Shown one piece after another: positions 7,743 to 14,237 of a stretch of 14,237 bases of DNA. The DNA is taken from positions 1 through 14,237 of the forward strand of contig JAGFNK010001149.1 of the NCBI GenBank assembly GCA_025769875.1, in the 5' to 3' direction. Positions within the stretch are counted from its first letter, which is position 1. Each line of letters opens with the position of its first letter. A program made the position numbers and the translations under genes. The notes under the pieces were generated by a model. That model made no database searches and was not told the origin of the DNA. It saw only the letters and a list, made by a program, of their open reading frames with translations. The stretch comes from Russula earlei (taxonomy: Eukaryota; Basidiomycota; Agaricomycetes; Russulales; Russulaceae).

Positions 7743-7826
7743 TGCTCCTGAGACCTTCTACTGCAGTAGACGTGCACACTAGGGTGCTCTTGAGACCTTC
7801 CACTGCAGTTGAGGCTGCTCGAGCAT
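7743..7826 (-). repeat. 42-bp period duplication encoding a 14-residue repeat
   Basis: Two copies start at 7743 and 7785; the first 28 bases agree at 25 positions. On the - strand they encode STAVEGLKSTL and STAVEGLRSTL 14 residues apart, i.e. two heptads, so the duplication keeps the coiled-coil register. Confidence 0.75.
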
Positions 7827-8243
7827 TAGCCACTGCATCTTGTAAGACTCCTACTGTGCCTTATAGATGCCCCCTCAAGGTCCTTTCTTCCAGTAAAAGC
7901 AGCCTTAGATGACTGCACCACTTGACAGGTTGATGAAATTTGTGGTTGTTGGGGACTATACAGTGTCAGTGGGAGATGCAGGTGTAGTGAGAGGTCTCAC
8001 AGTGTTGGTCCCAGTGTCCTTTCCATCCACCCCATCAGCACTTGTGCTCATACATGAACTGCCACCATTTAGCCATTCCTGTATTGTAAGGGGGGGACAA
8101 AGGGCAAGAAAACTTTTCTCTTTCAATTTCTTTCTCCTCACGAGTTCTTGAAGATGGTCCTGTTCCTCCCTCATCATCCTGAGAATCTTTGCTTCTAGCC
8201 CCTCCTCTAATTCTTTCTGCAACATGACAGGCAATGAGGATTT

Positions 8244-8248
8244 GTACT
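8244..8248. repeat. Left target-site duplication GTACT
   Basis: Exact copy of 8782-8786, directly left of the solo LTR. Confidence 0.93.
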
Positions 8249-8261
8249 TGTTAGGATTCTT

Positions 8262-8297
8262 GCATTCTCGTCTGCTTATGCGTTCTCGTCTGCTTAC
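8262..8297 (+). repeat. 18-bp tandem repeat in solo LTR U3
   Basis: GCATTCTCGTCTGCTTAT and GCGTTCTCGTCTGCTTAC follow one another with two differences. The E2 LTR has only one unit at the same place. Further TCTGCTTA-like units continue to about 8340 (CATCTCTGCTTATT, CATCTCTGCTTAGT). Confidence 0.8.
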
Positions 8298-8308
8298 CTA
8301 TGCTTTGG

Positions 8309-8430
8309 TGACTCATCTCTGCTTATTCATCTCTGCTTAGTGATTCACTTACTCATTGATCAGTAATTGCTTACTCATGGCTTACTGATTGATGACAGAT
8401 ACTAGGAAAGGATGACTCACACGTGAGTCA
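8309..8430 (+). promoter_or_regulatory. Cluster of bZIP-like heptamers in solo LTR U3
   Basis: TGACTCA occurs at 8309-8315 and 8413-8419, TGAGTCA at 8424-8430, and the variant TTACTCA at 8349-8355 and 8371-8377. The pair at 8413-8430 (TGACTCA-CACG-TGAGTCA) is an inverted repeat that also contains CACGTG. TGACTCA is the known consensus of Gcn4/AP-1-type bZIP factors; binding here is inferred. Confidence 0.5.
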
Positions 8431-8536
8431 TTGCTGACACTCTCAAATTGCACTTTACATTTTTGGATACTACTGATTCTTAGCTATGTGCACCCCAAGT
8501 TTTGTACAAATTGGATCAGCAGTTGTTGAGATATTG

Positions 8537-8543
8537 TATAAAT
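8537..8543 (+). promoter_or_regulatory. Solo LTR TATA box
   Basis: TATAAAT, 288 bases into the LTR. It points rightward, antisense to the E2 third ORF and pol. Confidence 0.6.
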
Positions 8544-8559
8544 AGTCTGTGGTACCAAG

Positions 8560-8582
8560 AAGTCGAGCCTTATGCTCGACTT
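8560..8582 (+). other. Solo LTR hairpin just after the TATA box
   Basis: AAGTCGAGC (8560-8568) and GCTCGACTT (8574-8582) form a perfect 9-bp stem with loop CTTAT. It begins 23 bases after the first base of the TATA box. Confidence 0.75.
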
Positions 8583-8781
8583 ACTCTTTTACAAGAAACA
8601 ACTATCTTGTCAACCATTCTAAACAAACTATTGTGGCTACTCTAAGTGAAAGAGGCCCCTCTCTTCTCTTAAACATTTATTCTTCCTGAAATAATATCAA
8701 AGGGTTCAAAGTTTAGTGCTTGAACTATATCAAGCAACTCTGTCACTAAGAGTGGGTAATAAGATCAGTTGGATCTTAACA

Positions 8782-8786
8782 GTACT
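8782..8786. repeat. Right target-site duplication GTACT
   Basis: Exact copy of 8244-8248, directly right of the solo LTR. Confidence 0.93.
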
Positions 8787-9296
8787 TCCAGTAAGTGGAA
8801 CTCCTCTTGCCATAAGCCCGTACCTTCCAGAATGCCTCACAGGCCATTTGCTCTTGAGATAAGAGTCCACATTTCTCATGCGTGAGGGAGGAATTTGGCA
8901 GCTCGGAGATGAGAATACACTCCCTTGTAGATATCCTCCACTTGAGCTCTATCAAGAGCCAGTTGATCTCTTTCTCACTGAATAACCTTTTGTTGCTCAT
9001 TGAGTACTTGATTTTGTTGAGCCAAGCTAGAGAGTCACATGGGGTGTTGGTTAATGTGCCATATCTTGGCTTGGACCCCAGCATCTCCCAACATGTGTGT
9101 GACGGAAGTGAGGAGGGAGTTGAACATGTGGAGAGTTAAAATTGGGATGTCAACTGTAAGAATGTCAGGGTACTCTTCTTCACCCTCTGCAAGGAACTCT
9201 GGGTAGAGGTTGTAATTAGGGTGCACGTATAGGGGTTCTCCAAAGACCAACTTGTCTCTCCCTTCTGAGCCTGGGTTTCCACCCACACCCCATCGA

Positions 9297-9306
9297 ATAT
9301 ATATAT
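9297..9306. repeat. AT dinucleotide run at a frameshift
   Basis: Five AT units. The - strand reading frame of the E2 third ORF changes here (from ...HELVPAKYIY to ...NIYIRWGV / DKLVFGEP), which fits replication slippage. Confidence 0.6.
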
Positions 9307-9681
9307 TTGGCTGGGACAAGTTCATGCCAGTTGTTTGGAATGGTGATGTGAACAGAGTGTTGGCTGGGGTCGTAGTGCTCCCACCCTTCTCCAGGGATGT
9401 CAGGGTCCACGTAGGTACTTGTAGGGGAGTTAGGCATGATGGAAACTGGACTAGTCAATTCTTCTGTTGTAGGTCCAGGAGGCACAACTGCTTTGAGGTA
9501 CTCAAGGTCAGGGAGAGAGGGGGAAGGTGTCCAGACATGGTAGGAAGGTGATGCACATCCATCTGTAGACATAGTTGTCCTGTTGCCAACGAGGTCAAGG
9601 TAAACAGGGAGTAATTGGTCAATGTGAGTACAACTGAGTCATTGACAGAGCTCTTTGATGGGGGATGAAGGCCTACTTGAG

Positions 9682-10930
9682 TCAGTATCGCTTTCCATAC
9701 AGGTTTTTTATAGTTCTGATGGCTGTAGGATTTTTCTTGTGAAAGTCTTTCATGAGGTCAGGGGTGTGTAGATTTGTAGCTGGCTCCCAAGAGTTGTGAG
9801 CAGAGGAGTATCCCTTCCAATGAACATAATACTGCAGCTGTTTCTTCTTCCCAACATGCCTTGACTCCAAAATGTTTTCAAGTTCCCACTCCTCTTCATC
9901 ATTTACAACATCTGGTGGCAGTTCTTCATAATTTGTGCCATACTCTTCCATCTCCTGATATGGATGTAAGAGGTTAGCATGGAATACGTCGTGAATCTTC
10001 CATCTGTTTGGTAATTGCAATGTGTACACCACTGGGCTTATTACTTCCTTAATTATGAATGGTCCTAATCTTTTTGAGGCTAGTTTGGCCATTGGTTGGA
10101 ACATTTTGATGTTCTTTCCTTCTAACCATACTTTATCCCCTTCCTTATAGGGTTTGAACCTTATCTTCTTCTTCAACAACCTATGCCCTAATAGGATAGC
10201 CCTTTGGGCATCCTGTCTCACCTTTTGTAACAACTCTTTTCTTTCTTCTAATTTTGGGAAGTTTCCTACTGCAGTTGGTTGATAACTTTTTGGGAGGAAG
10301 CTCATCCACAACTTGTATGGTGTTTGCTGTGTAGCACCAGAGGCATGTGAGTTTATAATGTATTGAGTTATTGGTAACAAGTCCACCTGATTGTCTTGTT
10401 GGAAATTGCAATATATCTGCAATATGGTTTCCACTGTTTGATTGGTTCTTTCTGATTGCCCATCAGTTTGAGGATGATACACAATGCTCATGTTTCTTTC
10501 TATTTTGAGCTGTCGACAAATTTCTCGGGCCAGCTTTGACATAAAGTGGGTATCTCTGTCTGAAATGATCTTGTTTGGTAAGAATGGGAAGACTCTTTCA
10601 TGATAAATCTTGGCCAGATCTTCCGTCCCCATAGTCCCTTTAAACGGGAGAAGTATGACTGCCTTGGTCCAGTCATAGTCAGTTATAGTAAGTATAGAAT
10701 CATATCCTTTGGACAGCGGTAGCTTGGTGATAAAGTCCATGGCTATAGTTTGGAAAGGAGTTGCTTCCATCTCAAGTGTTATTGGATATATTGGTGGCTC
10801 ATTGCATCTTGTGATAGTTTTGTTCGATTGACACGTTGCACATCCTTTGACATAATTTTGAATCACTTGTCTCTGATTGGGCCACCAATAGGACTGTTTG
10901 ATACACTTCCATGCCTCCTGTCACCACCAA
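9682..10930 (-). pseudogene. pol: E2 pol, integrase with intact catalytic triad and chromodomain
   Basis: The best preserved gene part: 394 codons open from 10866 to the TGA at 9684-9682, and the frame extends upstream to about 10930 (WKCIKQSYWWPNQRQVIQ) before a stop. Counted from 10866: zinc-finger Cys pair GCATCQ (9-12 region), catalytic D44 in AMDFITKLP, D103 in ISDRD, E139 in HPQTDGQSER, i.e. D-58-D-35-E as in active integrases. The GPY/F module is at about 265-303 (KRLGPFIIKEV, IHDVFHANLLHPY) and the chromodomain at about 326-375 (WELENILESR, YYVHWKGY, NSWEP). The two His of the HHCC finger are not recognisable upstream, where stops and a frameshift occur. It is a domain of a former Pol polyprotein, so the ATG at 10866 is not a true start. 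Overlap with the third ORF is absent; 109 bases separate them. Confidence 0.9.
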
Positions 10931-11009
10931 GGCTGTATCCTTTCTCCATTGTCCATTGACTATTTGAGTTTGTAGTTGTCCTTCCATTGTTTTAGAAGTC
11001 TCATTCCTT

Positions 11010-11516
11010 CTTCCTTCTTTGGTCAAGCTTGATTCTCTCTTCCATGGTGGTGACTTCTAGAACTTGAACAAACAAATTGTCTAGCAGGGTGGTGACTTCC
11101 TCTTTTTCTGGAACATCTGATTTGTAGTCTGGTCTTTGTGATAGTCCATCCGCTCTATTCCTTTTTCCTGGTTGATGTCACAATTCTAGATTGTACTGTG
11201 CCACTATGGGAAGATATCTTGCCACCCGATCCCTTAGTTTCTGAGGTTCTCGATAATACATCAAGTTCTTGTGATCTGTGAAAACCACTACTTTGTGAGG
11301 TGAACCGAGCAAGAGATGTCTCCAGTTTTTGAGAGCAGCGACCAATGCTAGGAATTCCCTATCCCATACTGTGTAGTTTTGTTCTGCTGAATTCAAGGTT
11401 CTTGAATAATATCCTACTTCTCTTCTTGGTTGATCTTCATCATACTGATAGAGAATAGCCCCTAGAGCATAGGATGAAGCATCGACATCTAAAAAGAACT
11501 GTTTCTTAAAGTTCAA
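11010..11516 (-). pseudogene. pol: E2 pol, RNase H domain
   Basis: It follows RT in the same frame, directly after a TAA at 11519-11517. Counted from 11516: first acidic residue D12 in FFLDVDASSYALGAIL, E54 in WDREFLALV, D81 in VFTDHKNLMYY, so the Ty3-type catalytic residues seen are all kept. A TGA at 11180-11178 interrupts it; after it the frame goes on with HQPGKRNRADGLSQRPDY, the end of the domain, and a charged linker (VPEKEEVTTLLDNLFVQVLE) toward integrase. The TGA stands where R or K is common, which fits CGA to TGA. Confidence 0.88.
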
Positions 11517-12775
11517 TTACCAGAGTATTGGATTGCTTGTAATGGCTTTGATTAACTTGTCTAGAGCCTCTCGACATTCTTCTGTCCATTGAAAAGGGAC
11601 TCCTTTCTTGAGTAACCATGTTATAGGTAAAGCTATGGTTGAAAAGTTTGGTATGAATGGTCGATGATACCCTATCATCCCCAGGGTCACTTGGTCCATT
11701 TTGTCTTTGCATTCCCTTGGCCATTTGCTCAACCCTTTGATCTTGGAAGGGTCTATGCATATTCTTCCTTCTTTGGCTATCCATCCTAAGATTTCTATTC
11801 TTTCTTTCTTGAATTCACACTTGGATACCTTTAGAAAGTACGAGTTTTGCTCCATCAAGTCCAATAATCCATGCACAATTTGTTGATGTAGAGTGTGAGT
11901 CCCTTTAGGGGTCATAACAATCCAATCATCCAGATAATTGGCAATGTATTCCAGATATTTTTGAAGCAATGGTCAAAAATCTCTTCACATAGAATGCAAG
12001 AAGTATGCAGGGGCATTTCTTAACCCAAATTGCATAACTCTTGGAATATAAGTTCCCATAGGTGTCTTGAAGGCCACCTTTGATTGGTCTTCTTCCATAA
12101 TCCTCATATTGTTATATCCTTTGATTATGTCAAACTTTGAGAATAGTCCATTATTCTGGACTCACTCCATGATTCTTTGAATACTTTCTAAGGTATCGTT
12201 GTCCAGTATCATCCATTGGTTTAACTTTCAGTAACCCATCCTTACAACTATTTTCAACATAATGAGGCTCCCCTTATGCTGCTCCTAAACCACATGACAG
12301 ACCACACAACCAACACATTCAAAAGACCACCCTACATCTCAGCCCATATAATCAGCCTTTTTTCTTTACTGTCCTTTTTGCCAATAAAGAATACTGTCGA
12401 CACATAATTAGAAGCTCCAGGTTTGATGTATCCTTTCTCCAGTTCTTCTTTGAGATACTTCCTTAAGTATTCCTTCTCTTCTTGAGACAAAGGATAAATC
12501 TTGCAATCCAAAGATCTGGGAGCATCAGGAAATATGTTTATCTTCATATCTTCTTCTCTGCTGGGAGAAAAGTGTGTAGAAGCCTCTTTAGAAAAGACTT
12601 TTGCATGTCACTGATATTCCTCAGGCAAATCTTGTTCTGTTTAATTTTTGGCCTTCAGATTTTGGTCTCTAGCCCATTCTTGAGCTAAGCTAGTCTTTTG
12701 TATATATAGGGCTTGATCCTCTTGGGCTTTCCACATTTTCTTGACCACTTTTTAGCTGCAGAAATTTGATATAGA
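11517..12775 (-). pseudogene. pol: E2 pol, reverse transcriptase
   Basis: From right to left: a linker (MWKAQEDQALYIQKTSLAQ, then EEYQ-stop-HAKVFSKEAS), DAPRSLDCKIYPLSQEEKEY, LEKGYIKPGASNYVSTVFFI and KKD in the fingers; after a disturbed stretch (about 12349-12237) GY-stop-KLNQW, then FSKFDIIKGYNNMRI with the first catalytic Asp, VAFKTPMGTYIPRVMQFGLR, NAPAYF, and YLDD (Y12-D15 counted from 11969). The connection region has KVSKCEFKKERIEILGWIAK and GYHRPFIPNFS. Stops: TGA at 12230-12228 in the DYRKLN motif, TGA at 11987-11985 and 11975-11973 before YLDD, TAA at 11519-11517. Several fit CGA to TGA. The RT could not act as encoded. Confidence 0.9.
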
Positions 12776-13190
12776 GATTGAGGTACTTGAGCCATGCACT
12801 TTCTAGGCACAAAGAACCTTCCTTAAGTTCTCCCTTTTTCCAATCCATAGTTGGTTCAAATTCCCAAAGAAAGGGTACCCCAGTATGACTCGGTCTCCTC
12901 CCAGGGACATAATGTAAACTTCTGTAACTTGCTCCTTTTGTTATAATGGATCCTAAGCCAACAGAAATGTTTTAGTTCCCCTTTCTTGTTTTCAGTTCCA
13001 TCGACATTCCAAACCATCATTGGTTCTCAAAGGGCTTGTCTTCCAATCCCTGACCTTTTCCAAGTTTCTTCATCCAAGAAGTTTTCTGTTGCTCCACTGT
13101 CTAGTAGAGCCTTTTCTGTGGCCACTCCTCATGCCATATGAAATAAAAAGGGGATGTTCATAGTTGCAATTCTCCTAATGTTACACGGTG
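12776..13190 (-). pseudogene. pol: E2 pol, aspartic protease
   Basis: Frame with MNIPFLFHMA-stop-GVATEKALLDSGATENFLDEE has the catalytic DSGAT (13101-13087). NVDGTENKKGELKHF follows, the usual substrate-strand element, and then EQVTEVYIMSLGGDRVILGYPFF in a changed frame (description broken at LGGDR; the ILGYPFF core is at about 12884-12864). A second one-base shift at TTCTTTGGG joins WEFEPTMDWKKGEL. The enzyme would cleave the Gag-Pol precursor. At least one stop and two frameshifts inactivate it. There are no clear boundaries on the gag side; 13190-13288 holds only degraded sequence. Confidence 0.8.
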
Positions 13191-13288
13191 CAAGTTACTG
13201 CTGCCCTAGGTCTGGCCATTGACCTTGGGCTTATCAAAAATCCTCATCTGCCATTATTTTGTCCAAACGGCATCCTTTTCTTCTGTCT

Positions 13289-14237
13289 TCATTCCTTTGA
13301 TAGCTGCCATGATACTATTGATGTCATAAGCAGGGGGGTTTGTTCCTCTTCTTTAGAGTTCTTAACAGGTCCATCTTCTTCTGCATCAGTAGTTTGAGCC
13401 ATGGCATCCTTCCCCTTTTGTTTAGGGTCTTCCTTCTTCTTCCTCTGAGGGCATTGTCGGCTCATGTGTCCAATTTTCTTGCATATAAAGTGTTTCCCTT
13501 CTGCTTGTGATTTCTTTCTTTCTTCTTCACTGAGCCTCAAAGTGGTTCTGACTACATCCACATCCATGGTGTTAGGATCCTTCTTGGCCTTCTTCTCTTT
13601 CCAATTGTGAAGCCGTTGTGCTCTGGAGCTTAAGTTCCCAGATGCCCCTAAGGCATTCTTCATTTCATTTAGGGCTGCCGCTTCTTCTCTTGCTGTGGTT
13701 TGCCATGCATCTAAATTGCCTGCTGCAGGTAGAGGCCTTCTTCAAAGGATCATAGCATGTAAGTTCCTTTGAAGTCCATTTCTGAACAATTTGACCATCC
13801 CTTGAGTATTCTAGGCCATCCAGACATGAGCAGGTATTGATTAAAGGTCACGATGTAGTCATCCAATTCTCCTTCTTTCATGGTGAGTTGTTGGATGTTC
13901 ATTGTAGCATCTTCTATGGTGGTACTATCATGCCACTGGTTAGGAAGTCTGTTGAGAAGAGGTTCCACAGGTCTTCATCTTCTCAAAGGTGAGTTGGGGG
14001 TAATTGGTTTGCATGATCCCCTTGAACTGTTCTTATCAAGGCTTCCAGTTGTTGGATTACCTGTCCATCTACCTTGTCTCCTTTTATGAAGGATAAGGCA
14101 GGCCACCCTTTCATATGGCACTGTCATGATGTGCTTTGAGAATTCATGATCCTAGATACAGCTCAGATTCTTTCATGAACTGTATAGTCTCTTCTGTTTC
14201 CTGCAAACAAATAGCTGGAGGTTGCCCCCTCATAGAT
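13289..14237 (-). pseudogene. gag: E2 gag remnant with zinc knuckle, 5' end outside window
   Basis: Right part (14237-13970): ETEETIQFMKESELYL and FIKGDKVDGQVIQQLEAL in different frames, matching the retrotransposon Gag start. Middle (13968-13750): ATMNIQQLTMKEGELDDYIV and FNQYLLMSGW, the conserved end of the Gag core. A frameshift and TGA near 13741 follow. From about 13735 the frame is open to TGA 13291-13289: AWQTTAREEAAALNEMKNAL, then MDVDVVRTTLRLSEEERKK and the knuckle HFICKKIGHMSRQC, where the first zinc ligand is His instead of Cys. A basic and then acidic tail ends SWQLSKE. Family members usually show CFxC at the knuckle start. Stops and shifts inactivate the gene. Confidence 0.85.

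Larger units (their letters stand above)
8249..8781 (+). mobile_element. Solo LTR with perfect 5-bp target duplication
   Basis: It begins TGTTAGGATTC and ends GATCTTAACA, so its ends are TGTTA/TAACA inverted copies. GTACT flanks it on both sides (8244-8248 and 8782-8786), the 5-bp duplication expected of Ty3/gypsy integrase. Length 533. It holds no internal domain, so it is the product of LTR-LTR recombination. U3 (to about 8559) has an 18-bp tandem pair (8262-8279, 8280-8297), TTACTCA and TGACTCA heptamers and a TATA box; a hairpin follows. It is related to the E2 LTR at its first 30 bases and in U3 motifs. It inserted in the third ORF of E2 in antisense orientation; removal of the LTR plus one GTACT joins WKY to KSSLPVMLQ in frame. 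Confidence 0.93.
7198..9572 (-). pseudogene. E2 third ORF: Pro/Ser/Thr-rich N-terminus, long coiled coil; split by solo LTR
   Basis: Family not recognised. The ATG at 9572 is 109 bases after the pol stop. The first part (MSTDGCASPSYHVWTPSPSL; WEHYDPSQHSVHITIPNNWH) shifts frame within an AT run at 9297-9306 and continues as LVFGEPLYVHPNYNLYPEF, then HMFNSLLTSVTHMLGD. A Gln/Glu-rich heptad stretch follows (LAQQNQVLNEQQKVIQ-stop-ERDQLALDRAQVEDIY; stops at about 9035 and 8970), then another frame (CGLLSQEQMACEAFWKVRAYGKRSSTYWKY) up to the solo LTR. Beyond it the ORF resumes in frame with KSSLPVMLQKELEEGLEAKI and LQELVRRKKLKEK. A heptad part (LLEERTLRGHL, STAVEGLKSTL twice) and a tail ending WVEGYHGVSD-stop at 7198 complete it. 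Without the 538-bp insertion it is about 1.84 kb. No zinc knuckle, signal peptide or membrane segment is seen, and it shows no clear sequence match to the E1 third ORF. Confidence 0.65.
6233..14237 (-). mobile_element. E2: decayed Ty3/gypsy chromovirus, 5' end beyond the window
   Basis: Read on the - strand it has gag with a knuckle, protease, RT, RNase H, integrase with chromodomain, a third ORF, a polypurine tract and a 3' LTR. It is a different lineage from E1: integrase, RT (YLDD instead of YMDD) and third ORF are clearly distinct in sequence. It lies tail to tail with E1. Its third ORF is interrupted by a solo LTR (8249-8781). Gag is cut by the right edge of the window, so the 5' LTR and target duplication cannot be checked. 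It is less decayed than E1 in integrase and RNase H but has several stops and frameshifts in gag, protease, RT and the third ORF. Confidence 0.9.

Noticed and set aside
7133..8278. A DNA transposon with 30-bp terminal inverted repeats
   Set aside because: The right copy is the 5' end of an LTR with its own GTACT duplication, and the left copy is the start of the E2 3' LTR. The enclosed sequence is the end of the E2 third ORF.
11047..11100. Repeated GGTGGTGACTTC (two copies about 40 bases apart) in the E2 RNase H-integrase linker
   Set aside because: Too short (12 bases) and in a charged linker; most likely chance or minor slippage.
1..14237. CRISPR array, tRNA, rRNA or host gene
   Set aside because: No spaced direct repeats of CRISPR type, no tRNA- or rRNA-like stretch and no coding region beyond retrotransposon parts was recognised by eye. 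A tRNAscan or Infernal run would be decisive.

Overview
The window looks like repeat-rich nuclear DNA from a filamentous fungus, most likely a basidiomycete (Agaricomycetes). This is inferred only from the style of the retrotransposons; no host gene, tRNA, rRNA or CRISPR was recognised. Nearly everything is explained by two decayed Ty3/gypsy chromoviruses (LTR retrotransposons whose integrase ends in a chromodomain) lying tail to tail, plus one solo LTR.

Element 1 (E1, + strand) enters at base 1 already inside gag. It runs gag (1-1131), protease and reverse transcriptase (1151-2770), RNase H and the integrase zinc finger (2771-3330), integrase core and chromodomain (3331-4356), an extra third ORF with Cys/His knuckles (4412-5657), a polypurine tract (5664-5672), then a 3' LTR starting at 5673. 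Its 5' LTR is outside the window. It carries many single-base stops, frameshifts, a deletion in integrase and an apparent catalytic Asp-to-Asn change.

Element 2 (E2, - strand) enters from the right end inside gag. Reading right to left it has gag (14237-13289), protease (about 13190-12780), reverse transcriptase (about 12775-11517), RNase H (11516 to about 11010), integrase with chromodomain (to 9682, best preserved), a different third ORF (9572-7198), a polypurine tract (7178-7166) and a 3' LTR (7165 to about 6233). Its 5' LTR is also outside the window.

A solo LTR (8249-8781, + orientation) sits inside the third ORF of E2. It has TGTTA...TAACA ends and a perfect 5-bp target duplication, GTACT. 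Reading across the empty site rejoins the broken ORF in frame. Its first 30 bases match the start of the E2 LTR with one mismatch, so the two are related.

The points most worth following are the third ORFs present in both elements between pol and the 3' LTR, and a shared LTR design in which a strong hairpin of unrelated sequence starts 21-24 bases after the TATA box in all three LTRs. None of the protein-coding regions except the E2 integrase and parts of the third ORFs looks functional as it stands.
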